Shown one piece after another: positions 43,498 to 56,175 of a DNA stretch of 64,000 bases. The first letter of the stretch is position 1, and the number at the start of each line of letters is the position of its first letter. This DNA comes from Trametes villosa (Eukaryota; Basidiomycota; Agaricomycetes; Polyporales; Polyporaceae): positions 62,001 to 126,000 of the forward strand of contig PUDQ02000105.1 in NCBI GenBank assembly GCA_002964805.2. Reading direction: 5' to 3'. The notes beneath the pieces were generated by a model that saw only the letters and a program-made list of their open reading frames with translations, searched no databases and was not told the origin of the DNA. A program made the position numbers and the translations under genes.

Positions 43498-46400
43498 TCA
43501 CCGCCCCCAGCCCCGCCCGCGTCCGCGCGACGGCCCAGGGATCCACGACCGGTCCCCGTCGCCCCTCTCCCGGCCCCACTCTCGCGCTGGTCGGTCCCGG
43601 TCTCTATCCCGGTCTCTCTCTCGGTCGCGCTCCCTGTCCCGGTCCCGCTCACGGTCGCGGTCGCGGTCTCGGTCGGCAGAAGGGCCCCGCGGCGCGTAGT
43701 ACGACGCGGTCTGGCCACCACCTCCGCCAGGGTACACATGCGCGTACCCGCCCGCCGCTCGGAACGCGCGCGGCGCACTTGGGAGCGGGCGCGCAGACCC
43801 TGCGTTGCGGTACAGCGGGCGCATCGGTGGCGACGCGCGGCGCGACGGGGGCGAGCCACCGCTCGCGTAAAACGAGCGTGGCTGGGTAGGCGGCGTATGT
43901 GAGCGCGGCGCGAGCGGTGGAGGCTTCGGCGGGGGCGGGCTGAAGATCTCGCCGTCCTCTTGCGAGGCCTGGGGTGCGAGTCCTCGGGGACGTGGAGAGG
44001 TCGGTGGGGGAGGAGTACGGCTGTCGTGACGGTAACTCGAGATGGAGTCGCGTCGAGAGTAAGGCTCGGCGAAACGGTCGTGGCGTGGAGATGCGGGGGA
44101 CGCGTCGCGCGGAGAGGGGGTGTAGGAAGAGGAAGGACGGCGCTCGTGCGCGGAGTGGCCACGTCCGTTGAGGGCGTGGTCGTCGAGCAGCTCGACCTTG
44201 GCGTGATAAGAGTCGTCCGGAGGGGTGTACCGGTCTGAGGGGTGGTCCTCCACAGCGGCAGGCTTAACAGAGGATTCGGATGGAGAGAGGGATGAAGGCG
44301 GTGGCGGAGAGCTCACAGCTGCCACGAGCTTGTCGGCCGTGAGGTGCACTACGGCGGGCTCAACATCCTGAGGCAGTGGAGTGGCTACCGCAGTCTCGAC
44401 GAGAGGAGGGTGTGTAGAGGACTCAGGCTGCGCAGGAACGTCCATGTGCGGGACAGCCGGCTCGTGCAGCGCCTCAACGACTGGGGACGCCACGGGCTGC
44501 GCGTCCGCCACAACGGGCGCCTCCCTCACGTCCGGCTCTTCGTGCTGCTTCGCCTCTGCCTCCACCATCTGCACGTCCCCGTCCCTATCTCCCTCCACGC
44601 TCGGCACTCCGCCCAAACCCAAGCCTTCCGCGTGCTGGTGGCTGTCCTCCCTCACCGTTGGCTCGTCCTTCGCCTCAGAATCCGCAACGGCCGGCAGCGC
44701 GGGGACCGCCACCATCGGCGACGGCGTCGCCTTCTCCTTCTCCTGCTGCTCCTCCCGCTGCTTCTTCTTGCGCATCGCGAAGTCCTTCAGCGAGAGCTTC
44801 ACTTTCGGAGGCGGAGGCGGCGGCGAGGGCGTCTTCGCGCGATTCGGTGCGGGTGCGGGCGCGTCCTGGGGAGCAGGGGAGGGAGCGCGCTCGGGCTCCG
44901 TTTCGGCTGGTGGCGGAGGTGGTGGCGTCTCATCTGCGGGACCGGGCGCGGTCGCTGTCGTAGTTGGCGGACTTGCGTCAGGAAGCTCGGGCGCTGGGAC
45001 GGGAAGAGGCGACGGAAGAGCAGGCGTTGAGATCGCAGGCGAAGGCGTCGCAGGCGGTGGCGAGGCAGGCCTCCCCGACGCGGACAGAGCCGGGCTCGCG
45101 CTTCGCGCGTCGGCCATCTGCACGTCCTCCACGATCACTTCGGGGAGCGGCTCGGGCGCGGGCGCGGGCGGAGGGGAGGGCGCAGGAGCAGGCGCGTCCT
45201 CCATCTTCGCGTCCTCCTGCACGACTTCGCGCTTGACCTCCTCGAGGGGCTCGCACGATGGCGGTAGAGGGGCGGGGGCAGCAGCGGCAGGAACGGGCTC
45301 CGCAGGCACACTTGGCGGTGAGCGCGAGCGTGGCGGAGTGTCCGAGCGAGCCTCCACTATAGGCGCCGGCGGCAACGCAGCAGCGACCATAGCGGGTGAC
45401 GCCTGCCCACTGGACGACGGCGTCGGCTCCTTCGGCTCCTTGTGCTCCTCCGGTTTCGTCTTGGACTCCTCCGCCTCCCGTTTCGCCTTCGCTTTCGCCC
45501 CTGCTCGCGCCGGCGCGCCCGCACCGCTCTTCCGCCGCCTCGCCGCGCTCTCCTTGCGCACGAGGGACGGCTGCAGCGCGGGCGGCTCCTCGAGCTCCCT
45601 CGCAGGCGTCGACGGCGTCGCGGGCTCGCTCTCGTCCTCGACCTTATCCTCGGCTTTGTCTTTGGCCTTGTTGCGAGGGGCGGGCTTCGTCTTGGCAGCC
45701 GCGGGGTCCTTCGGTTTGCGGGTCCGCGCTTTCGGTTTCTTCGCCTCCTTGCCCTCGGCAGAGGCCTGGGACGCTGCTGCTGCGGCGGGCTTCCTCTTGC
45801 GCGCCGGTGTCGGTAGGGCCGCAGGAGGCTGAGACGGAGACGCCGGCTCGGGATGGACTGGAGGGAGTGGGTGAGAGTGAGACGAGGGCGAGACGGGGGG
45901 CACTACGGGCGAAAGCAGCGATAACTTGGAGAACGGCGTCGACGGCGACGCTTGCGCGTCTGGGGGTGGGTGGGCGCGCTTGGACGCGGAAGGGGCAGAA
46001 GCAGAAGAAGAGAAGAGAGGAGAGATGGAGGGGTGTGGTGGATGCGGAGGGCGGGGGTGGTTGGTGGGCACTGTGGAGAGCGGGGGCGTTCGCGCGGGCG
46101 GCACAGGCGGGGGCGGCATCTCGCGCGAGTCTGTCGACACAACAAACGGCCCGTCAGCACAGTGCGCGTGCGCGGTGGCGCGAAGGGACGCACCGAACGC
46201 CATCTCCTCCTCTGCCACTTTCACATCCTCCGCATCTCCGTCCCCATCCCCGTCTGCGCGCTCCTTTGCCTCGGACAGGCGCCTCCGCTGCTGCTGCAGC
46301 CGCGCGGCGCTTTCGCGGATCCACGTCTTGCGCAGCTTCGGCGGGAGGCGCTCTTCCGGCGGGGACGCCGCGCGGTCCACCTCCATCGCGTCCTGTTCCC

Positions 46401-48382
46401 CCTCTCGTTCCGGGTCGGGGGAGCCGCGTTGGCGTATCCGAGAACGCGCTACCGCGCCGTTAGTTTTGCACACGCGCTCGACCGGAGGAAAAACCGCACC
46501 TTTCGCGCGCCCGACATCCCCGTCGCTCTCCTCCGTCCCATCCTCCTCCTCCGCGCGCCCCTTGCCCTTCCGGTCCCTTCCCTTCGCGCGCCGCGCCTTC
46601 ACGGGCGGGCTCAGCAGGTCGTCCGGGAACGATACCCTCCGCCCGCCCGCGCTCGCGCCCGCGCTCTGCGGCTCCGCATACATGCGCGACGGGCCCGCCT
46701 CTGCCTCCCTCTCCGTCTCCTCGCGCGGAACCATCTCAACGCCGCCCATCCCCCCACTCGCCGGAATCCGCTCGCGCGTCCTGAACCCGCGCTCCACGCC
46801 CACCAGCGGACCGAGATCGACTGGGGCAGCGCTCGTGCTCTCCTCCGCGTGCCTGCCGCGCGCGGCGGCGTTCTTCTCCTTCGTGAATTGCGAGGGCGGA
46901 GATGGCTCGGGGGTGAGCGGCGTCTGGGCCTCGACGAACGCGGCCATGCGCGCGAGCGCACAGTCACGCGCCGCCGCCCCACACGCGCACGTCGTAAATG
47001 TGGCCGAGAGGGCGTGGAGCATCGAGGTCATCTGCTTGCGGAAGTGCTGGACCTGGTGTGCGCTGCGGACAAACGAGCGGGGTGTGAGCGGATAAGGGAG
47101 CGGAGAGAGGGTGGAGAGAAAAGGCGACGTACGGGAAGGCAAAGGGACTCTCGAGAAGCGCGGGGAGGTGGTGCACGACGTTGCCGTCGTCCCATTCCCA
47201 TCCGAGCACGATCTCCTCGTTCGGCTTGAGGTCGCGCAGCGCGAAGAGCCCGAACGAGAGCGTCTCCTCTTCGTCCGACGGCGCTTTCTTGGAGGGACAG
47301 AGGATGGGGCGGATGACAGCATTGGGACGACATCCATTGCGGACAAACCTGCTCTGGTCGCCCGTGAAGCGAGCGTCCAGAGCGACGTCCAGAGGCGGGC
47401 CAATAAGGTGAACGTACGGCTTAGGCATGCCGAGATGGGCATATGCGTTGAGGGGATCCGCAAGATAGGCCGCAGTAGGGATGATGGTGGACGGGTACGG
47501 GGCGATGAACTTGGAAGAGGTAATGGGTTGGGTCGCATGGATTGCATACGACGGTGGACGCACCGATGGGTTACCGGGGGCAAAGAGCGAAGGGAAGGAG
47601 GCGCTGCTCGGTAGAGGTTGTAGGGAGATGGGCGGGTGCGAAGGATGGGCGTCGGGGGTGAGCAGGGCGGGGGTAGAGCACCCAGGAGTGAGAGAAGGCG
47701 AGGGACTTATCGCGGTAACCCCTCTCCAATCCGAAGCAACGCGGCGGAGACGGTCGCGGGCATCGTCGGACGTGACGATATCCTTTGTAATGCTGACGTA
47801 GCTTTGCTGCCACGGCTCGTCAATATCGACGTGCTCGTCCTCGGCGTGCGGTTGGTGGGCGTGGGCGGCGGCGGTGATCGACGCGCGCCGCTTGCGCTTC
47901 GTGGGGTGTGGGTGGGCGGGGTCTGCGGCAGCGCCGCTGGGCTTGCGGGCCCTACGGTCGACGCCGGGGCTGCCCTTGCGCTTGTTGGCGTTGGCGGTGG
48001 CTGCGGCGGCGCGCTGGCGTGCGCGCTGTATTTTGAGGGCGCGGTCCTTGTCGACGGGACGGGGGTCGCAGCGCCAGCAGAGCCACTCGTCGGGGACCTG
48101 CTGCTCGTCGATCTGGAAGCAGGCGGCGTGGCACCAGCGGCCGCAGGAGTCACAGGCGATGGAGAAGCCGTCGTCATAGGAAAGGCCGCAGATGCAGGTG
48201 ATCGTGTCGGTATTAGCGGAGCTGCTCTCGTTGACGGAGGAAGACGGGGGCTGCTTGCGTTTGCTCGGGACGGTCGACGAGGAAGACGAGGAGACGGAGG
48301 GGGGAGGGAGTGGATTTGAGAGGGCAGCCGTGCGCGTGAGCCCGAGCAAGCCTAGTGCAGCTTCGGCGGCATCGCTGGGCAT
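43498..48382 (-). CDS. PHD finger-SET domain protein, Set3/MLL5 type (1604 aa, 2 exons)
   Basis: Probable chromatin regulator, comparable to yeast Set3, the scaffold of a histone deacetylase complex. Exon 1 48382-47133, intron 47132-47063 (GTACGT..CCGCAG), exon 2 47062-43498. The PHD finger occupies residues 61-107 with the Cys4-His-Cys3 ligands (CIC..CDSC..WCH..CF..CWRC). The SET domain spans about 280-400 (SRFVRNGCRPNAVIRP, then FGLFALRDLKPNEEIVLGW). The usual NHSCxPN is RNGCRPN, as in Set3/MLL5 proteins, which are thought to be weak or inactive methyltransferases. Beyond residue 420 the protein is long, Pro/Ala/Ser-rich and disordered, ending in an Arg-Asp repeat tract. The ATG at 48382 is preferred because sequence upstream in frame is low-complexity; an upstream leader frame exists. 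It converges with the dynamin gene. Confidence 0.85.
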
Positions 48383-49745
48383 ATCATCAATCAGAGCCAG
48401 TTTCTGTTGTCGTCTAGGAGGTCGTCGTCGCCGTCGGGTGAGAGAGAGGAGGAGAGGGAGTTGAGGGAATGGAGGGAGAGGGAGGCGTGAAGATAGGCTG
48501 AGGCAGAGCGTCCCCAGCCGGTGCCACAGAAGACAAACAGGCGTCAACAGCCCCCTTTGCCTGCGCCCTCGCTTTCTCATCCACCCCCATCGCCTCCTTC
48601 TCGTCTCCCGTCCAACGCTTTCGTGCCCTGCTTACCATCCTCTTCAAACGAATCTTTTTTGCAGTCTGCTCTCGTGTCTTCCGAAAGGACCCTAAGGCTC
48701 TCCCCTGGGCGCCAACGACTTGCTATCCCGCCTGCCGTCTCTACTCTGCCTCCTCCCTACGCCTTTTAAGCGGTAGCCTCTTCCCCGATGCCTCTATGCG
48801 CGATCCCCCGACTGTTCTACCCTTTTTATGACACCTTGAACCCCGAACCACGCCGCCTCGGGGGTCTTCCCGCTGCCGTCACTCGGGTCACGTGACACAA
48901 AGCTTATCTGCACGCTCGCGCTGACTGTGTCGTCCAAAGCAGGCGTTCTAAGTATTTGGCAGTACAACTACTACCCGAGGGCCCGCTGCCGGGTGCGTGT
49001 AAACTATGCCGGAAGCTAGTTGGACACAGTGCGTCCTCGGGGTCAGCCTATGTCGCCTCTGATTGATGTGTTCCTCGCCGACCCCTTCCCCTACGCTGCC
49101 TTCTGGTCGTTCGTATACTCAGCGTCCCATTCACGACGTTCTCTATTCACACCCTTACACCTAGCAATATAACCCCACAACACGCGATGCTGCCTGTGTG
49201 CCATATCATCCTCTTCGGTGGATCGGCGACTGTCTCCGCCACGGGCTCTCTGGTACGTCGCTTAATTGCATTTGGACGTCTGGACCCTCGCCCCTCCTCC
49301 GCGTAGCGTGGCAAGTGCGTTCTGGTATTGTACAATCTGCGTTTCGCGTAAACCCCCGCGACGAACGTCCGCGGGGATATGTGGTGCGTTCGCTGGCTCA
49401 TCCTTGGCAAGCAGCGGACGGTTTGGATAGAAGTGCTCGTCTGCGAACGTACCGCACGCCGTCGATCAGCAGCTGCTACCTTGCGCGCAAGCCTCGCGAA
49501 GTATGCTGGAAGATCGCTGACCCGCGTGTAAGTACGGACCGGGGACATGCTTGCACCTTTCCTGCACAACACAAGGCACGATGTTTAAGGGTGTTAACCG
49601 CGGTCCATTCATGGCGAGGAAAGAAAGGGCTCGGTGAGCACCATGGCACACTAGACTTGACTCCGGTATGCAGGATTCCTGGTACATATACGCCAAAGAC
49701 GAGGGACAGCACCGCGGCACCACTCCCCGACGGCGATGGACGTGT
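48383..49745. repeat. SET gene 5' flank and right arm of inverted duplication
   Basis: From about 48,520 the sequence repeats 37,495-38,880 in inverted orientation. The proximal part contains the likely promoter and leader of the SET gene, including a 5' frame on the minus strand (VDEKARAQAKGAVDACLSSV, about 48,535-48,600) also found in the other arm. The distal part carries dynamin-like debris. The two arms differ at many positions, so the duplication is not recent. Confidence 0.7.
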
Positions 49746-50747
49746 GCCCGCTGTTGGATTTTGGATCTGAGCGAGCGAGCGCCTGCTTGCCGGCGCTTGC
49801 CGAGGCGTTCAGTATCGCGCCCGCTTCCGTTTCTGTAGATTATCTGTTTGCCTCTGTACCACGACGCTACTGTACAGGACAACCAGAACCCCTCGTTTTC
49901 ACTCTTGACGCCCAGCGAGAATCGCTCCTTTCCGGAGAGATCTGTACATATCTAGACATATCTGATTAGATCTCCTCCCCTTTTGGGAGGGCGTTGGCGC
50001 CAGTTTTGACGCGTCTCTGTCGCGGATCCATGTCGAGTGCTCTCCTTGCTGCACCGACGACGTCACCCACGCTGCTGCACTGCTGCAAACAGCGCCGCCG
50101 CACACTCACTGCGTTTAAGGACCTCGTAGTCGGAGGCTGAGAAAGCCCGCCATTCACAGGAATGCATAGGTGGTCTACAAGTCGGAGTGTCACTGCTATA
50201 GCGGGGTTTGAACACCTCGTAACGCGCGTGAATACCAGACGCGGTCACATGTACTCCGTGTCTGGACTGCGCCTCGCATTCACCGTCTGAATACCCTGCA
50301 GTGGCGCGGACTACACATTCAAACCGCGTCTACTCAGACCCAGGAGCCTCAAGTGCACTCCAATTAGAGTATAGAATGGCTATACAGACAACCTCAAAGC
50401 ACAAAGTAGAGCGGCGCCTCGCGCTCACTCAGTCCGAGTCCGACCCAGAGCTGGCCCCAAGGCTACCTGCTATCAGTACTTACTAGTGTATATAAGTGAG
50501 GGTGTCAACGCGCGAGCACCTCTTCAAGCTTTCCTTCTCCCACCACGACGACGCGCGGCCAGAGTGTCTCCCCGCCTATCCCCTTTCCGGAGATCCTCGC
50601 TTCACTCACATACGTACGCATGAACACATCTACCTCGATGTCGATCCACCCGGTCGGTCAATGGGATACTCACAACCAGTCGGAGAACCAAAGAACTTAG
50701 CGTGGACACCGTTCTCGACCTATCGACGCATGATCAGCGTGGGGCAC
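49746..50747. other. Intergenic DNA, nothing recognised
   Basis: Only short frames occur. A palindromic stretch TAGACATATCTGATTAGATC lies near 49,952-49,971. If the Plavaka transposase continued across the foldback element, its C-terminus should appear here on the minus strand. I do not find it. Confidence 0.5.
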
Positions 50748-53571
50748 CAGTTGCTGTAGCAGAATACTGTTACGAACCGTATAGCTCCCGTAACCGTTTT
50801 ACAATACGAACCGTCAGGCTTCGTATTGTAATAGAAAGCTCCGGGGCAGCCACCGGGAGCTGCCTGATTAGGCAGGCAGCCCGGGGGAGGCCTGTTATCT
50901 CTCCAGAGATAACAGATCTGGGGAGATAAGGGCCTAATCTCACTGATTAGACCCCTCCCCTTATCTCCCGAGCTGCCCGGCCCTCCCGATAGCCTCGGGG
51001 GGCCGGCGGCTATTTGCCCCTTTGGGCACCACACTCTGGTAGGCTCCCCCCCTCTAGCTCACTCATTTCCCACTCAATCAGGCTGATTATAGGCGCGTTT
51101 TGAACGCATTTTTAGGGCGAACACAACGAGGGTAACGCGACAGGGATTGGGTAAGTAATCACCACGCTTACCACCAGGCTTACAGCCTCTTCTGCCCACA
51201 GGAATCAGGCCATATCTCAGCCGTTCCTTTGCGCGCGGGCGCGCGGAGGATACCCCCAGGCTCAGGTGATGAATGCGCACCGGATGAGCCCGCAAGCGCG
51301 CGAATCCGACCAGCGGTTCCGGCGCAGTGCCTGTCCCACCTCAGGGGCAGGCCTGCAAGCTGCAACTCGACCACCACTGGTCGGAATCGCGTCAAAAAGG
51401 ACTCCTTTTATTGGTAATGTACTCTGTATCCTGGGCGACTCATTTGCACGGCCGCGCGAGGCGCGGTTCCAGCCAGGGGAGGCGAGCAGTGCTCAGCCAC
51501 AGCAGCCTCCCCTGGCTGATATCTCAGCGAGTTCTTCCCCGATAGCTGTGGTTTATACACCGTCTGAAAGCTGCTGAACGCAGCTTTCAGGCGATGTATA
51601 CGCCTCAGCGATCCGTCCGCTCTAACCTTCGCTCTCCCCATGCCCTCCTCCTACCCCCTGCACTCTCACCCTGTGTTTTGTAGGAGCTCCAGCCTGTTTC
51701 GGACGGCCATATCATGTCTCAGCAGCGACAAAATGCACTTACCGATGCTCAGGATCCTCATACAGCGAGCAGAACTCAGGTAAAGTCATTTTCTCTGGCT
51801 CCTGAGGGTGCCCAGAGGAATTCTGCGATATTGTACTCGTTTTTCTAGCGTTTGACTAGCTATTTTTTTCATCCTCTTCTCCTTGCCTGTACCTACCTGG
51901 AACACTACTCCGCACCGCTATCGGACCTATGCCTGTATGGGAAAACCGTTATCAGTGCGGAAATACATCGGTGGACAGGAGCTCCTCTAGTTCATGTATT
52001 ACAGATCGAATGGTTTGGTCTAAAAGCGACTGATATTGCGAATCCGACACAAAAAGAATCATATTAATAGCTGGAGAAGTGACAGAGGTATGGGCAAACC
52101 TCTGCTGAAGCCCTGTGCTTCACTGCTGCACAGCTATGGCCCGTAAGACACGTCTTACATGCCCGAGCCTGCACAGCTGTGCAGTACTGCAGTACTGGGC
52201 TCTAGCACCCTCAGACTAGTATCTCAGTCAATTCCCGGCCGTTCTTCATGAAACCAGATGCGTTGGATTCGCATTTCGATTGGCGTCAATATGGAGGTAC
52301 TCACAGAATGATACAGTCGATTTCTATAGTGTAAATGACCGTCACATTTTGAAACTGATAGGAGTCTCCTGACATCTACAGTCCCCCGATAACGGATTTG
52401 AGAGTTGGTCTACATACGGGAAGTGTGTAGGTACACAATGCAAAAAACCGCATGAAATAAGCTTGAGAACCAAAGGAGAATTCGCACATTTAGTGAGGAG
52501 GGGGTGCAAGTACATCAGAAAATTCATTTGTGCCTAATATACTGGTACTATAGCATCTCTATACTATTGACTCTACACATACATCCTATGGGTATTGGAT
52601 CAGAGAAGAAACCGCCCTCAGAACCCCCCTAGCAAGGTGTGAGGGGGCAAGGGGGGTAGGAGGAGGGCATAGGGAGAACACATGTTCAAGCGGACGAATT
52701 GCTAACGCGTATACATCGCCTAATAGCTACTTTCAGCAGCTTTCAGACGGTGTATAAATCTTAGCTATCGGTGGAATACCCGCAGAGATATCAGCCAGGG
52801 GAGGCTGCTGTGGCTGAGCACTGCTCGCCTCCCCTGCCTAACACCACGTGTTGCGCGGCCGCGCAGATGCGTCGCCCAGTATCTAGAGTACATTACCTTT
52901 GAAAAGAACCCTTTCCGATGCGAATCCGACCAGTGGTGGTCGAGTTGCAGCATGCAGGCCTGCCCCTGAGGTGGGACAGGCACTGCACCGGAACCGCTGG
53001 TCGGATTCGCGCGCTTGCGGACTCATCCGGTGCGCATTTATCACCCAAGCATGGGGATATCCTCCGCGCGCCCGCGCGCAAAGGAACGGCCGAGATATGG
53101 CCTGATTTCTGTGGGCAGAAGAGGCTGTGAGTGCACTGGGAGGCGCATAAAGTACTTACCTAATTGATGTCGTACTACCCTTGTTTTGTTCGCCTTGAAA
53201 ATGCGTTTAAAACGCGCCCAGAATCAGCCAGATTGATTAGAAACTGAGCGATCTAGGGGGAGGGGACCTATGAGGGGGTGGTGCCTAAGGGGGCAAATAG
53301 CCGCTGACCCCCCGAGGCTATCGGGAGGGCCGGGCAGCTTGGGAGATAAGGGGAGGGACCTAATCAGTCTGATTAGGCCCTTATCTCCCCAGATCTGGCT
53401 TATCTGTTATCTCTAGGGAGATAACAGGCCTCCCCCGGGCTGCCTACCTAATCAGGCAGCTCCCGGTGGCTGCCCCGGAGCTTCGTATTACAATACGAAG
53501 CCTGATGGTTCGTATTGTAAAACGGTTACGGGAGCTATATGGTTCGTGACAGTATTTGGGCACAACAGCTG
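50748..53571. mobile_element. Foldback-type DNA element FB1 with ~0.94-kb inverted arms
   Basis: Arms 50,748-51,690 and 52,620-53,571 are inverted copies of each other with point differences and small indels. The ends read CAGTTGCTGTAGCAG (left) and CAGCTGTTGTGCCC (right, complement), the same terminal pattern as FB2. Each arm begins with nested small palindromes built around GATAAG/CTTATC, such as TGTTATCTCTCCAGAGATAACA near 50,898. Near its inner end is a second palindrome, AAAGCTGCTGAACGCAGCTTT at 51,567-51,587. The central 0.9 kb is AT-richer and non-coding. No transposase is encoded, so it would need help in trans. A matching target duplication is not visible. Its right end abuts the Plavaka transposase coding sequence. 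Confidence 0.8.
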
Positions 53572-56010
53572 CTGGATCTTGCCACCCAAGTCACCTATAG
53601 AGTGTTCAATGATGTATTGCATGCATCCGGGTAGTGGCCCATAGAGCCTGACCTCGCGCGGACCATGGCCAAAGCCGTGGATGCACGGGCGGACATGATG
53701 GAGGAGGTCCGGATCGCGCACGTAGTAGAGCTTCTCATATTTGACTTTGGCCGAGCTGGCCAGTGTCTCTGCGCGTCGGAGCTCCTCTTTACTTATGCTT
53801 GTCTTGCCCATGAGTCGTCCTGCAGCAACGAACTTGGAGTAGTTCTTGAGGTAGACCGGAGGGAGTACGCGACGAAGCATCGCGGGACCATACCCATAGA
53901 AGTAGGTCATCCATTCTTTCGCCTTGTAACTGCTGTTGATCTTCTCTGCGATGTTGCGGGGGGGCGATCGAAGGAACCGGGTAGGAACGGGGCTGTGCGC
54001 GTGACCTCCGCGCCGTGGCTGACCCAGACCTCATTGCGTAGTACAGCCCAGGGATGTTCTGTAGGGTCCTGATGACTGCCAGTAATTGTTCCGCGCCAGA
54101 GGCTGACAAAGAGATCGGTGAGATTGAGGGCGACAAGGTGCATGTAATCCAGAGGAAAGCAGCCAGGGAGGTCGAACATGCGAGATAAGCCGCTAAATAT
54201 GCTAGGTTTGCTGAGCCCGGTCTCCTTGTGAACGTGCTCGTGCTCTGCCGGATTACGTGACGCAAGAATCTGCGCCTTGTTGGTGTGATAGTCTTGAGCG
54301 AGGGCTGCCGGTGAGATTGTGAGCATGGTACGGTTGACGTCGCCGTGAGAGCAGCCAGAGACGGAGTAGGGTGCAGTAGGTTGGAGCATCGCCGGGTAGT
54401 AGGTGCCGAGACGAGGTTTACGCCGCCAGATGAGAGGGCAGTAAACACGGCAGCCACGACGTCCGGTGTGTCCGACCATTCCGCTCATGAGAGCCATAGC
54501 GGGACCGTCAGCGAGTACGAGTGCCAGGAAGATGTAGACGAGCAAGACAGCCTTCTTAGCAGCATCCCAGATCTGGAGACCCTTGCGCATGAGTGCTGAG
54601 ACATGGAAGAGCCCAGGGAAAAGAAAAAAATCCAGGTCCTTGGGGTGGTTTGGTCCGGGAATGACGGCACCAGGAAGGACATACTTGCGGCGGTAGCGTT
54701 TGTCGGGCCCCAAGTTCAAGATCACCCAGATATAGATCCAGCAGTCCAATTTCTTGCTGCGATAGAGCTGTGCGCCGTCGATAGAGAGCATCACAACAAT
54801 GTTGTTTGGCCCAATCCTCCCAGACGCATAGGCACCCCAGAACCGACTGCCGTGCGAGACATTGTCATAGCTGTTCAAGCTGTTCGTCCTCTCCAGCTCC
54901 TCCAATACGTCCTTGACGATAGACAAGAGATAGCCCATAGATTCGGCGCCCTCCGGCGTCCGGTATTGGGCTTGAATCTGCGGCCCGAGCGGCATGGTGT
55001 AGAACTGCTGTCGTGCGACCTTCTTCCCCCCGTTCCGCGCGCGTGCGCATAATTCATCGTACTGGGGCTCTTAGCACTTGGGGCACGCTTCAGGGTGGAT
55101 GTACGGGCCAGTGAATGCCACGCAACTCCCGACGCACATGTCGCTGACAATCGGGACTATGCCGGTGAGTAATTCAACCTTACGCCTGACTTGATAAAAT
55201 GACAGTAGCTTGCGCTCGGGATGGCGGTGGGTGATGATTGAACAGACTTTCTTATAGCACTCCTGCGAGACGTTCTGGAGGGCAAGGTAGATTTCAATAG
55301 AGTATAGGCTTTCGATAGAGTATAGGTGGTCGTCATCGTCGATTTCGAGGAGCTCCTCAGGCGGATTCTGGAGCTGCTTGCGGACATCGGCACTGAGACC
55401 ACTGTGCGGTGAGTCGAGGTTCGCGCCCTTGAAGAGCTTAATAAAGTCTAACATCCTCTTCGTATCCTCTAGGGTGACTGCGACCTCCTCAAGACCGTCA
55501 TCCACGCCTCCGTCCGGTTCGTCTTCATCTTCAACTGAAGCACGCGGAGGAGGCGCAGTGCCTGGCGACGCGCGCGGGGGAAGGGCGTCGACCGGCAAAG
55601 GGTCTGCAAAGGGGTCTTCAATGGCTCTGGGCGGGGGAGAGGGTGTGCGCGACTGCGAGCACAACGGCGCGGGCGACCTGGGCTCAAACGGTGCATTCTA
55701 CAACGGGTGTAAATAAGCTGAATATGTTCTGACAGGCGACCACTTACTGTGTCTGGCGCAGGAGTTCCCTCCGCGTGTTCGTGCACGTTGTCCAAGACCC
55801 GCGCATGTTTGGCCGCGCGTGCAGCCTCTTGCGAAGACTCACCTGGGTCGCGCAAGCCATTGCGTTTGCGACGTAGGCTGCCCACTACCGCCTTGCCGGC
55901 TGCCACCAGTTTTTTGACCGTGCGATGGCGGAAGTATGTGCTTTTTGGGCACGGGGTGGGACTCCCTTTGCAGTATGTGGCGCAGCTGCAAACATACTGT
56001 TTGCGTACCC

Positions 56011-56018
56011 GTTTACTT
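56011..56018. repeat. Left target-site duplication of the hAT element
   Basis: GTTTACTT, identical to 63876-63883. Eight bases is the standard hAT target duplication. Confidence 0.92.
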
Positions 56019-56035
56019 TAGGGATCACCACGGGT

Positions 56036-56175
56036 ATGGCAACCCGTGGCGGGTTGCGGGTAAGGGTCGCGGGGGTAGGGGTAGGGGTAGGGGAATGGCA
56101 CCCGGGAACCCGCGCACCCGGCACCCGCGCATTTGATGAGACCCGTGGCGCAAACCCGCGGGTTACCCCATATAT
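56036..56175. repeat. Left subterminal repeats of the hAT element
   Basis: Dense short repeats of the ACCCG/CGGGT type in both orientations (for example CAACCCGTGGCGGGTTGCGG) plus a GGGGTA run at about 56,075-56,093. The same motifs crowd the right end at 63,720-63,860. Such subterminal repeats are typical binding sites of hAT transposases. Confidence 0.75.

Noticed and set aside
44381..45832. A 483-codon open frame on the plus strand, plus others at 45926-47095 and 45952-47229
   Set aside because: They lie antisense to the Pro/Ala/Ser-rich exon 2 of the SET gene. High GC and biased composition keep the opposite strand open. They have no motifs of their own.
50880..51000. Rho-independent terminators or riboswitch-like hairpins
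   Set aside because: The strong hairpins are the subterminal palindromes of a eukaryotic foldback element. Bacterial-type terminators are not expected in this genome.
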